A stretch of DNA of 64,000 bases, taken from assembly GCF_008831285.2 (NCBI RefSeq), contig NC_045146.1, forward strand, positions 11,354,972 to 11,418,971. The letters run 5' to 3'. The notes under the pieces are model-generated. The model was given only the letters and a program-made list of their open reading frames with translations. It did not search any database and had not been told where the DNA came from. Within the stretch, counting starts at the first letter, position 1, and each line of letters opens with the position of its first letter. This DNA is from Nymphaea colorata. Its lineage: Eukaryota > Streptophyta > Magnoliopsida > Nymphaeales > Nymphaeaceae. The position numbers and the translations under genes are program-made. Below, in pieces: positions 26,285 through 36,514 of the stretch.

Positions 26285-26562
26285 TGTTAACATATCATGT
26301 ATAGGGAACCGGGTCTGGATCCAGACCCGGTCCCATGGGCACGGGTACCGAGAGTGGCTCGGTACCCTAGGCGTTTTTCCCTCTTATTTAATCCCACTTA
26401 TGGTGTAATAGTTGATTAAGTGGAATAACATTTTCTCTCTCCTAGGGTTGCGGTTGTGCACCTAGGTTAGAGCTTCTCCGTAGTTTTTCACCTCTCTTTG
26501 AGGTTTTCCACGTATATTGTGTGTTCCTTTTCTTTCTCTCCATCTTGGTGTGTATTTCTACA
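26285..26562 (+). repeat. 5' LTR (278 bp)
   Basis: Starts TGTTAACATATC and ends TTTCTACA, the TG...CA ends typical of LTRs. It contains two strong dyads: a perfect 24-bp palindrome at 26308-26331 centred on ggatcc, and a 10-bp-arm, 5-bp-loop hairpin at 26343-26367 (arm gggtaccgag). Confidence 0.97.
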
Positions 26563-26574
26563 TGGTATCAGAGC
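26563..26574 (+). promoter_or_regulatory. Primer-binding site for initiator tRNA-Met
   Basis: TGGTATCAGAGC immediately follows the 5' LTR. This is the standard complement of the plant initiator tRNA-Met 3' end used by copia elements. Confidence 0.95.
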
Positions 26575-26822
26575 AAATGCGTGAGAGATCGTTGGTGTGA
26601 TAGTCGTGTTTCCGCCGTGTTTCTTTGCCGCTGCTGTTTCCGCCGTTTTTTCTGCCGCTGCTACGCCGCCGCCGTCCAGCGCTGCCAGCCGCGCCGCTGT
26701 CCAGCACCGCCGTCGCCCATTTCAGCGCCGCCGTCGCTCTCTTCCACACCGCCGCCGTCCAGCGCCGCTGCCTCTTGTTCGTCGTCTCTGGTGCTGGGTA
26801 GTCTTTCTCCTTGGTGATTGTG
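26575..26822 (+). other. GC-rich retroelement leader
   Basis: The region between primer site and gag contains dense CCG/GCC triplets (about 26,625-26,780). It is the most GC-rich stretch of the window and keeps several frames open on both strands (26521-26881). Those frames are compositional, not genes. It may hold packaging or structural RNA elements. Confidence 0.6.
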
Positions 26823-28024
26823 ATGGCCGAGGAGATGTCCCTCAAGATCGATGATGCCCTAGACTCGGGCAGCAATACCAAGAGCGAGATCTTGCCTGTT
26901 CAAGTCACCTCCATCCGGCTGAACAAGGATAACTATCTCTCTTGGTCGGCTGCCCTAGAAATTGGGATAACCAGTCGTGGTCGCCTGCCCTACATTACTG
27001 GGGAGAAGCCTGCACCTTCAAAAACTGATCCGCGATGGGCTACTTGGATGTTGGAAGATAGTCAGGTTAAAGTATGGATTATTAGTTCTGTTTCTGCAGA
27101 TATTCAGCCTTTGATCTTGCGTAAATCGACTGCCTACGACATGTGGACTGTGCTTGCACGGATGTATGGCCGTAAGAAGAGAGTATTGCGTACGTACCAA
27201 ATCAAACGTAGCATATACTCTCTTAAACAGGGTGACTTGTCTGTAGCCGCCTTCTTTGCAGCCCTAAAGACTAAGTGGGAGGAACTTGACTACCATGTGA
27301 ATGATGACTGGTACTGTGGGTCTGATCATGCCTTGTACTCGGACAAAGAATGGATGGATCGAACGTTTCTTTTCCTCGGAGGCTTATGCGATATTACTTA
27401 TGCTGTGAATGTGTTGAGTCAGTTTATGCATGTTCCTACTGATTGTCACTGGAAAAGTGCAGAAAGAGTGTTGGGGTACCTAAAGAATGACCCAGGAAAA
27501 GGATTACTCTATACTCAGCAAGACCAACTTAATATTGAAGGATACTCTGACGCAGATTGGGCAGGATGTACTGATACTAGGAGGTCTACCACAGGGTACT
27601 ACATCTTTCTGGGGGTAACCTGGTTGTTTGGAGAAGTAAGAGGCAGGAAGTATGCTCTAGATCCAGTGCTGAGGCTGAATACAGGGCTGTGGCTATGGGA
27701 GTTACAGAAATGTTATGGTTAAAGATTCTCCTAACAGATATTGGTGTTGAAACAGAAGAGAAGATGAGGATGTACTGCGACAACAAGTCTGCAATTAATC
27801 TTGCGAATAATCCCGTTCTGCATGACATAACTAAACATGTGGAGATTGATCGCCACTTCATACGGGAACGCATAGATTCAAAGGAGTTGATCATACCTTA
27901 TATGAAGTCTGAAGATCAAATTGCAGATGTTCTAACCAAAGCCTTATGTACATCTCAATTCGAGAAAAATGTAAGCAAGCTTGGCATGTTTGACATGTAT
28001 GCCAAGCTTGAGGGGGAGTGTTAA
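26823..28024 (+). pseudogene. Gag/RNase H fusion remnant of copia polyprotein
   Basis: The reading frame starts at the ATG at 26823 (MAEEMSLKIDDALD) and shows the copia gag N-terminus: LNKDNYLSWSAALE, then YDMWTVLARMYG. At about 27,385 gag (DRTFLFLGGL) passes in frame into the end of pol (DITYAVNVLSQFMHVPTDCH). RNase H follows with the YSDADWAGC motif. One base is missing in the G-run at 27611-27615, and the rest continues in the next frame: SSAEAEYRA, then YCDNKSAINLANNPVLHD, then the HFIRE region. The stop at 28022-28024 lies inside the 3' LTR. The deletion and frameshift make it non-functional as a polyprotein. Confidence 0.93.
28010..28018 (+). promoter_or_regulatory. Polypurine tract
   Basis: GAGGGGGAG directly before the 3' LTR, the expected plus-strand primer. 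Confidence 0.9.
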
Positions 28025-28296
28025 CATATCATGTATAGGGAACCGGGTCTGGATCCAGACCCGGTCCCATGGGCACGGGTACCGAGAGTGGCTCGGTACC
28101 CTAGGCGTTTTTCCCTCTTATTTAATCCCACTTATGGTGTAATAGTTGATTAAGTGGAATAACATTTTCTCTCTCCTAGGGTTGCGGTTGTGCACCTAGG
28201 TTAGAGCTTCTCCGTGGTTTTTCGCCTCTCTTTGAGGTTTTCCACGTATATTGTGTGTTCCTTTTCTTTCTCTCCATCTTGGTGTGTGTTTCTACA
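28019..28296 (+). repeat. 3' LTR (278 bp)
   Basis: Same length as the 5' LTR with three A/G differences near the 3' end (in ccgtggtttttcgcc and tgtgtgtttc). Carries the same two dyads at 28042-28065 and 28077-28101. Confidence 0.97.
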
Positions 28297-28301
28297 CTAA
28301 C

Positions 28302-28642
28302 AAAGAAGGATACCATCTACTCAATCACTACCAGTAGTGAAAAAGCAAGAAAAAATTGACAAGTGAGTCTAAAACAACAGAGAAGTGACTCCTATGCAGA
28401 CTAACTATACTATGTTAAGAATCAATGTTTACTAAATAAAAGAAAGCAAAACATAACAATCAAGCAAAGTCAATTGAATATCTATTGTAAAACATGCCAC
28501 TCGTAGCCAATGGTGCCAAAAACTTGATCTGACCTTATGGTTAAGGATTTTTAAAATGATATTTTGCAACAAGAAACACAAAAATGTGGCTACCAAAGTT
28601 TTCAAAACTGAACTCCCACTAGGGTAAGAATGACATCCAAAG
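28302..28642. other. Intergenic sequence right of the retroelement
   Basis: No gene recognised. It continues the sequence interrupted by the retroelement. Confidence 0.4.
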
Positions 28643-31468
28643 GTAATTTCTTCCATTGCTGAATGCAATATCTTCAATGCTCCACAAATGTTAGTCAAAA
28701 CTTAAAACCCAAAAAAAAAAAAAACATAACGTGAGAGGGTAAAAAGATATAAAAATTTACACACAACAATGAGAAAAGAGAATGTACAAAATTGAATGAT
28801 TAATAAAACCGTAAGACTGTCATGAACCTCGTTGGAGAGATTTCTGTAAAAATAGAGATTAGGAATGGCAAATGATGTCCAAATTTAACAAAATGTATCT
28901 CATTTTGAAGCTGAAGTTTCCAAGAAAATAGTCCAATTTATAAATCTCAAACGTAACTTTGGGATCAAAAGTTATAGCCATTCAGAACCATGGTTCCCCA
29001 ATTGTCTTCTTTTGTTTCGACAACAATGTTGCAGAAAGGCAGGGTTTGGAAGAAACTAACTTGATATAGAAATTGCTTCCCATCTTAGGTCAAAAGAAAG
29101 GACAGAACTCTCTTCAGGCCAAATTCAAACAAGAGATGGTCCATGATGGTATAGAAACTAACCTTCTATAAAATTTGAAAACTAAACCGAGCAAAAGCAC
29201 TATTAGACAATTCAACTTGGCAAAGTATAATACTCAGATCAATAAAAAATCTGAACTATCTTAAACTAAAAAACAGACTATCAAAACTAGCAACACCTTA
29301 AGAACATAAATACATACATAAGTTCAGTGAACAAGTGATGAACCTTAACTATCAAACACAAAACAGTGAGAAAACAAATCAAAAATTAATATGTTTGCAA
29401 TATAATTCAGCTAACTAACTTGGTTTGGGCCTTTTAGAAATACAATCAATCAACATATGCTCTAACTTCTCACAATCCTAGTGAAGACCAACAAACTCAA
29501 GAAATCAGTACCAAGGTTTAACATCTCCAACATTCACAGTTCTTCTTAAACATACCTCTGTATAGCTATGGCATGTGCAACTTAGATACATGGTTTTACA
29601 AAGAATCAAATTCTCAATGAAAATAACACGAATCAAACAAGAACTACTATTTAAGATTCAAACAAGCATGGAACCACAACAACTACTTTAACCCATGTTC
29701 CTAATATGCTAGACTATACACAATAAGTACTCTAGTCAACTACTTTACCTGACGTATTCGATGAAGTATTAGGATTTGAAATCGCGCCGATGCTATCGAA
29801 TCTAACAAAGGGACTTCCTTCCATTTTCAAGGTATGAGCATGAAGAAATTGTTCTCTGCTTCATAGGAAACCAAAGAAAAGGAGCGGATATTAACCTCAA
29901 ATCATTCACCCACAAAGGATTTTCAATCAATGCTAGAGACTTCAGCCTTCATGTTCTTAATCCCCTGGCAGACACTTTTTTTGTTCTTGCTTTCTTTTGT
30001 CTTTGATTTTCTTTTTCTTTTTCTTGCTTTTTTTTCTTGCTTGTCTTTTTTTTTGTTTTGATTTTTTTTTTAGGCCGACCTTCACCTTTGAGGGAAATCC
30101 GTCACCACCCCAAAGGCTACTACAGAACGCCATCTCTTTGATGGTTTTGTGTAGCTTTGTCACGTGTCATACCCACTTCAACTCGTGAGTTTCAACGAGA
30201 CAAAACGTTCATAGGCTGTTATCTTCGTGGAATATACATAAATCACCTTTATGCATACCCAGTACTCTCGATTACTAACCCAGAGGAACAACTACACTCG
30301 CCCCGAGCCCATCTCTCAACACTCATTTTGCTACCTGCCAAGGTTTCAAAGAACGCTCGGGCTTCCACCTCATCGCACTTTCATGTTTGATTCTTGCAGA
30401 TGTTTGATTGCAAAGGCGAATAGCAGTTCCTAATCCTTGAGCTCCTCGACATCACTGAACTCATCTTCATAGCTCACACAAAGAATCTTTCCAGTCTTCT
30501 CCTTCAATTGACTGACAGCAATGGCTTGAAACTTCCTCCTTTACCCTCAAAGGAATACCTAAGACAAAGCGAAGGTACATCCTAGTGCAGCAAAATTGCT
30601 TTTCAAAATGGTAGGGTTACTAAAAATTCTTGACGTCAAGCGATATATTGCCTAGATTATTTTCCCTTTTCCTTCAAAAAGAGTACGTTTATAAAACCAA
30701 GTGACCTATGGTTGGAAGTAGAAAAATGACTAGGATGGTCTTTGCAATCTAAACATCACAAGAAATCATTCGCCTTGGAACTCCCCTAAAAAATATAGGA
30801 CTTTGTGAAGGAAGGGCCCATATGGACGAGATATAACACACTAGGAATGAAAAACACGACAGTTCAATCCTCTCAACCTAATCAGCAGCAACAAGATTCA
30901 ATCTACTTGCCGTCAAAAACTGCAACATATACAACCAGTCTTCTAATTGCCACAGCAATTGGTACTGACCCAGATCTTCAAATGAGTCAACAACTAATTT
31001 AGAATCAATCAAGAAAATTTATAGCAGCAGGTTGTCTCCTTTTTTTTTTTTTGAGAAAGAAGCCCCAACTTGACAAACAAAACAAATCACACATAGCCAA
31101 GCTACGATACCGTGTGAACAAACGAAATATCTCACAAACAGGTATCACACTTCTGAATTGCAAAATTGATTTTCTAAGAATCTCACAAAATAGCTCTTTA
31201 AGAGCTTGATCGGCCAACAAACAGAAAACAACATGAGCTGTTGGGATCTCCAACAACTTGAAACAAAGCCGTTGCAGAGCTCTCGGCTCTCTATAGCAAA
31301 GATATTCAGCTGGGAAAGCAGAAAATATAAAAAATAAAATATTACACAAAGCAAAAAAAAAAAAAAAAAAAACATACTGCTGACTTCCTAACATAGTAGA
31401 TGTCATCTAAAGTAAAAAAATATTCAGTATTTCATAAAAATATTTGAAAATCATGTCCACCACAGTAA
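28643..31468. repeat. Duplicated block B (partner at 16.0-19.2 kb)
   Basis: Direct-orientation copy of block A, about 2.83 kb, with numerous substitutions and indels. Clear shared landmarks are atgctccacaaatgttagtc, ggccgaccttcacctttgag, the cattttgctacctgccaagg segment and ccaacaacttgaaaca. The primer-site-like sequence is further decayed here (CGGTATCGTAGC, minus strand, 31101-31112). Large A-runs near 31,350. Confidence 0.85.
31101..31255 (-). mobile_element. Possible relic copia LTR (block B)
   Basis: Counterpart of 18,863-19,015: TGTTGGAGATCCC to TTCACA, about 143 bp, followed by a mutated primer-site-like sequence. Being in both blocks, it predates their duplication. Confidence 0.3.
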
Positions 31469-31766
31469 GAAATATACAGAGCACGCTGATTAAGAAATAT
31501 ACAAGAAAAACCAAGTTCAACATGATATAATGCATAAGATCATTCAACATTACCCATGAAAGCTATTTCCACTAAGACAAGTTGCAAAATCGATTCACAG
31601 CAACAAGCCTAAAAATTTTATCAACACTAATCCAACAACCAATCATTATCATTAACAACTTTATCAACACTAATCTGACCATCGATTCCACTGTTTATAG
31701 GCAGCCAAAAAGCAAGCACATAACCCAAAACAGGGCAAAGAAAAGGAAAAGTGGAGAGAAACAAAC

Positions 31767-32074
31767 CTGCTCCGGAGACGTTGGGGGGAACATATCATTC
31801 ACTAGCGTATGCAAAGAACAATATGACCTTGAATCAACGCAATTATCAATGGCCACTTCACCCTGCTCAAATTCAACATGAGAAGATCATTTAGAATTAA
31901 ACAAAAATAGAAACATATTAGCAGCTGGCAAATCAGGGATCTAACCTTGGGCTTTATAATAAATATTTTTCCTTTTGGTATACCAATCTTCCTGTAGCTG
32001 AGCTCATCAGTGTCTCTGTTCCCAAATCCAGCATAAAATGGGTTGTAGTCAGAAGGAAATAGAGCTCTTATTTT
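31767..32074 (-). pseudogene. Phosphatidate phosphatase (PAH/lipin) C-terminal fragment, two exons
   Basis: Exon 32074-31946 (43 codons) reads [20 protein letters not shown], then the [20 protein letters not shown] segment. Exon 31862-31767 (32 codons) reads [20 protein letters not shown], then VNDMFPPTSPEQ. Both have AG acceptors and GT donors and are in phase 0. This is the end of the lipin catalytic domain (the [12 protein letters not shown] region) of plant PAH1/PAH2, enzymes that dephosphorylate phosphatidate to diacylglycerol at the ER. No upstream exons with the DxDxT catalytic site and no final exon could be found nearby. Upstream sequence is unrelated and downstream lies block B. Most likely a captured or truncated fragment, although no stop or frameshift interrupts the two exons. 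Confidence 0.85.
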
Positions 32075-33576
32075 CTGCCAAAAAAGTGAAGCAAAATGGA
32101 TTACCACACAGAAAATTTGAAAATAGTTAGATCGTACACAATCAGGAAATTGTGTGAGTTTTACAGGAAATCTTAAGACAGTTCCGAAACAAGACACAAC
32201 CACAATCTTAAAGAAACAATCAAGGAACTAAGCTTGCAATCGTGGAACCCAACAATCAGGGAAGTTATCTGGATGTCATGCAGGAATGCATTTGTCGCCT
32301 TGCAGAAAATGGGCTCTGTGCCCTTCCTGAGCAAATGGCTTGGTGAAGTTCCATAAGTACTCATCAAACTAAAACCTCAAGAGAAGGTGCATCTCTGATC
32401 TGACATTAGTTGGCAAGGCCTCCATCAGAAAAGAAATCACTGAATATGCCCCTGAATGGAGTGCAGATCCGGTAGCCCAGTGTTGTAGCACTCTGAGATC
32501 CTCTGCCTTCAAGCCGACCCAGATTGCTCAATCTAACATTAGACCTAGCCTATGTGGCATGTGGCAGGCACGAAATGCCACTAAACCTAAAAAACATGAT
32601 ACTCAGCTTGAACATGACTGGATCCTCAAATAATGATCAACAAATGATACTAAAACGGACCAAATTATGCATTTAAACAGAAATGAAACACAAAATTAGG
32701 AGTAGGCTAGTCCTGGATGACTCGGATTTTTTATGCAATGACCCTAAATCCAGCTTCTACAATTCTACAAAATAAGCATACAGTGCCAGACTTGTAGGCT
32801 AGTCCTTTTACTGCTGTAGAGCAGATAATGTTAAGAGATGAGACAGTTCTTAGTCCATGCTTGTGAATAAACATGACATCAGTTTCCTGTAACCCACCGT
32901 TCACTGTAATTGCCTGGACATCCAAAACTTTGGTTGAAGCAAAAAGGGGGAAATAAAACAAACGGTATAATCTCTGCACTAAAACAAAGTACAACTATCC
33001 TTTCGTTGTTTAGTTTGAAAAAGATCCTCAGATTGAGTGAGAACAATGGTTAAGAAAGCAACTTCTTTGTTTTAAAGCATTAGAAAGCAACCCCCTTTTT
33101 CTTCTCCATGCGAAAATCTTACGACCCTCAAGGTTCATCCAGTGAACATCATACCGATCTAAGAACCAAATGGAAACATCACTGATCATATGAAAAACAG
33201 AAATGAAACAGCAGCTAATTTGGTCATTCATTAGAAATCTGGGCTGGCCAGAGAGTGAGAGCGCAGCCGGCATTCGCCAGAGAGGGAGAAAGGGGCACCC
33301 GAGACAGAGTTCCCCTCCCGTTTGCTGCTGCCTCTGACTGCCGCGCTATGTGGCCAAGTCATTTACACGCAGTAGAAAAGGGCGACAGAAGTGAGAGTGA
33401 GAGGGAGAGGGGAACAAGAGAGAGAGAGACACACTACCTTGCGAGAAAGAGAGGAACGGGAGGCTCGCGGCTGCACTGCTCGGGTCATCCATTATTCTGG
33501 CCGTTGGCCTTATTAATAGATGTTTTGGGTCAGTCCCATGGACCCGACCTGCAATCTTGTACCCGATATCTAACAG
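32075..33576. other. Region between PAH fragment and palindrome
   Basis: No gene recognised. The stretch at 33,243-33,560 is rich in GA on the plus strand, like the CT-rich 5' leader of a minus-strand gene, but no first exon can be identified. The 135-codon plus frame 33255-33662 runs through this purine-rich sequence and into the palindrome and is judged non-coding. Confidence 0.4.
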
Positions 33577-33729
33577 TGTGGGTGTGTGTTGTATTTATAT
33601 ATTGTATATATCAAAAGAGAGAGAGAGGGCGAGAGAGACCAGTGTCCAAGCACTTCTACTAGTTTAAACTGAAATCAGCCTCTAGCAGGATAAAATCAAA
33701 ATTGAACCATGATTGTTCAAGACACCTAC

Positions 33730-33990
33730 CAGGCAGAACATTGTCATGTGAATTCTGAAAAAGCCTTGTTGTAATGGTTCTTCTTAGCAACGATAATGGT
33801 AATTGTGGGCCTATAGCCTTGTTCAAGGAATCACATGCCTGCAAAAATATTTCCTTAGCAAATTACAGTATATCTCACACACTTGTGATAGTACAAATTG
33901 TAAATGTAAGAAACACAAAAGATTACCTGAATTATCTGTTCCAACTCAATGTTCAGAACTTGACTGAATTGTGACTCACTCACCCCATCC
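33730..33990 (-). pseudogene. AGO4-clade Argonaute PIWI fragment, left arm
   Basis: Mirror copy of the fragment at 36,105-36,365: exons 33990-33927 and 33838-33730 on the minus strand, identical in protein reading. Only two PIWI exons are present. See the right-arm entry for the similarity. Confidence 0.85.
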
Positions 33991-35010
33991 CTGAGTACCA
34001 ATTCAGTAAGAAACAAAAAACAACAAAATAAGAGCTTTTACACAAGGACCTTGTTTACCATTCCAGGACACTGTTTCATGTTTCAACATCATTCATGAGG
34101 GAATCTTATTTGCATCTGTTCTATAAAATCATACGTTTCAAAACATTTTAACCTCACATTTTGGCAGCAAATAGGAGTTCATCTGATTGCAACTCTCTGC
34201 AATCGAAACAAACAATTTGATGTAAATTCAAGACAGGATAGCAAGAACCTGCTAATCATACAATCACAACTGAGATTCAATTACTCACCTTAGGAAAATC
34301 TTGCATGGGTATAAAACTAAGCAAAATCCAAGTTTAACCACTTCCCCTACCCCAAAGTTCTATGTGAAGAGAACAAAGATGTTACCTAGAAAAACATTAT
34401 GAAAACATACAAAAATCTGCCAGCCATCCTGAATATTCACATAAGCTACAAACATACATTTTGGTGCTCCAAACACTTATCCTGAAATAAGTGTTACGGA
34501 GTGGATATTTATTAAAGTGGTGGTAAAACAGAAAAAAGCCCTTCAAATGTTCCATATCACATATTAAACCTTATTGATGTGGTTTACAATGTTTTTGTTT
34601 AACAGGAAATAAGTTTTTCATCATATCCATCTGCCTGCACTTAGGTTTAGTTGCCACTTTAATCTAATATTACCTTTTCTTTCTGCAGCCTGTGTTCCAA
34701 AATTTGGGTAAAAAACAGGACAGATTGTTGGCAAGTGATGAACATGAGGGGATGTAAGAATAATCCCTGTTAAGAATCATACTCAACATGCTTACATAGC
34801 TTTCTGTTTTATGAATTCATTCACACAGTTAGGACAATATTTCTTCGTGGCCATACTGGCCATTGCAGAAGTAATTGGTGCTGCTTTTGGGTCCTTAAGT
34901 CAGTGGCCAATCCTTAATGTTTCTTTTTTAACCAGAGGAGAGATGTGAAGCAAGAAGAACGGAAAGGGGAAAACCTCGAAGATGAATGATCACCTCTTCT
35001 CCCTCCCCGT

Positions 35011-35086
35011 GAGGACGAAGAGGAGGATGAATCGGTCGAGAGTGAGGATGGGCATGGAGATGGCAGGAGGAGCGAGACGGAGGACG
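35011..35086. other. Palindrome spacer (loop)
   Basis: A purine-rich, unpaired 76-bp segment (gaggacgaagaggaggatga and onwards) between the arms. On RNA it would be the loop of the hairpin. Confidence 0.85.
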
Positions 35087-36104
35087 ACGGGGAGGGAGAA
35101 GATGTGATCATTCATCTTCGAGGTTTTCCCCTTTCCGTTTTTCTTGCTTCACATCTCTCCTCTGGTTAAAAAAGAAACATTAAGGATTGGCCACTGACTT
35201 AAGGACCCAAAAGCAGCACCAATTACTTCTGCAATGGCCAGTATGGCCACGAAGAAATCTTGTCCTAACTGTGTGAATGAATTCATAAAACAGAAAGCTA
35301 TGTAAGCATGTTGAGTATGATTCTTAACAGGGATTATTCTTACATCCCCTCATGTTCATCACTTGCCAACAATCTGTCCTGTTTTTTACCCAAATTTTGG
35401 AACACAGGCTGCAGAAAGAAAATGTAATATTAGATTAAAGTGACAACTAAACCTAAGTGCAGGCAGATGGATGATGAAAAACTTATTTCCTGTTAAACAA
35501 AAACATTGTAAACCACATCAATAAGGTTTAATATGTGATATGGAACATTTGAAGGGCTTTTTTCTGTTTTACCACCACTTTAATAAATATCCACTCCGTA
35601 ACACTTATTTCAGGATAAGTGTTTGGAGCACCAAAATGTATGTTTGTAGCTTATGTGAATATTCAGGATGGCTGGCAGATTTTTGTATGTTTTCATAATG
35701 TTTTTCTAGGTAACATCTTTGTTCTCTTCACATAGAACTTTGGGGTAGGGGAAGTGGTTAAACTTGGATTTTGCTTAGTTTTATACCCATGCAAGATTTT
35801 CCTAAGGTGAGTAATTGAATCTCAGTTGTGATTGTATGATTAGCAGGTTCTTGCTATCCTGTCTTGAATTTACATCAAATTGTTTGTTTCGATTGCAGAG
35901 AGTTGCAATCAGATGAACTCCTATTTGCTGCCAAAATGTGAGGTTAAAATGTTTTGAAACGTATGATTTTATAGAACAGATGCAAATAAGATTCCCTCAT
36001 GAATGATGTTGAAACATGAAACAGTGTCCTGGAATGGTAAACAAGGTCCTTGTGTAAAAGCTCTTATTTTGTTGTTTTTTGTTTCTTACTGAATTGGTAC
36101 TCAG

Positions 36105-36365
36105 GGATGGGGTGAGTGAGTCACAATTCAGTCAAGTTCTGAACATTGAGTTGGAACAGATAATTCAGGTAATCTTTTGTGTTTCTTACATTTACAATTT
36201 GTACTATCACAAGTGTGTGAGATATACTGTAATTTGCTAAGGAAATATTTTTGCAGGCATGTGATTCCTTGAACAAGGCTATAGGCCCACAATTACCATT
36301 ATCGTTGCTAAGAAGAACCATTACAACAAGGCTTTTTCAGAATTCACATGACAATGTTCTGCCTG
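36105..36365 (+). pseudogene. AGO4-clade Argonaute PIWI fragment, right arm
   Basis: Exon 36105-36168 reads DGVSESQFSQVLNIELEQII and ends CAG|gtaatc. This is the PIWI-domain signature of the AGO4/6/9 clade (AGO1-clade proteins have DGVSEGQF). The second exon (36257-36365, bounded by tgcag| and |gtaggt) begins ACDSLNK and ends TRLFQNSHDNVLPG, again matching AGO4-type PIWI. Between those ends, about 14 codons are out of frame (LPLSLLRRTI instead of the usual FTVIVAQKNHH-type segment). A lost base is followed by a gained base, so the frame recovers but the core strand is scrambled. No MID, PAZ or remaining PIWI exons are visible. AGO4-clade proteins bind 24-nt siRNAs and guide DNA methylation. 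This piece cannot make a working protein. Confidence 0.88.
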
Positions 36366-36514
36366 GTAGGTGTCTTGAACAATCATGGTTCAATTTTGAT
36401 TTTATCCTGCTAGAGGCTGATTTCAGTTTAAACTAGTAGAAGTGCTTGGACACTGGTCTCTCTCGCCCTCTCTCTCTCTTTTGATATATACAATATATAA
36501 ATACAACACCCACA

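Larger units (their letters stand above)
26285..28296 (+). mobile_element. Internally deleted Ty1/copia LTR retrotransposon
   Basis: A 2,012-bp element flanked by the 5-bp target duplication ctaac (26280-26284 and 28297-28301). It has two 278-bp LTRs, a tRNA-Met primer site, a gag N-terminus joined to the RNase H end of pol, and a polypurine tract. The gag C-terminus, protease, integrase and most of the reverse transcriptase are missing, so it is non-autonomous. The LTRs differ at three positions that I can find, all A/G differences, which implies a recent insertion. Confidence 0.97.
33577..36514. repeat. Large palindrome: 1.43-kb inverted arms, 76-bp spacer
   Basis: The left arm (33577-35010) is the reverse complement of the right arm (35087-36514), with only a handful of substitutions and small indels (for example a 2-bp indel in cattatccatctg-like sequence near 34,620 and a 4-bp GT indel at the outer edge). 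That is about 99% identity. Paired positions sum to 70,095 over most of the length. Outer ends are tgtgggt / acccaca; I see no clear target duplication or conventional transposon ends. Each arm carries a fragment of an Argonaute gene. Arms this similar with a short spacer are either a very recent event or maintained by gene conversion. An assembly error should also be considered. Confidence 0.95.

Noticed and set aside
26521-26881. Three overlapping ORFs around the copia leader
   Set aside because: Due to GC-rich CCG triplets in the leader; gag starts at the ATG at 26,823.
33255-33662. 135-codon arginine/glutamate-rich plus ORF
   Set aside because: Runs through GA-rich simple sequence and crosses the palindrome boundary; no homologue recognised.
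33659-36436. Identical 61- and 66-codon ORFs in the two palindrome arms as genes
   Set aside because: They are mirror copies of Argonaute exon plus intron sequence, read partly in the wrong frame or strand.
33577-36514. Palindrome as a conventional foldback transposon
   Set aside because: No target duplication or known terminal motif could be found at the outer ends, so it is kept as an inverted duplication.
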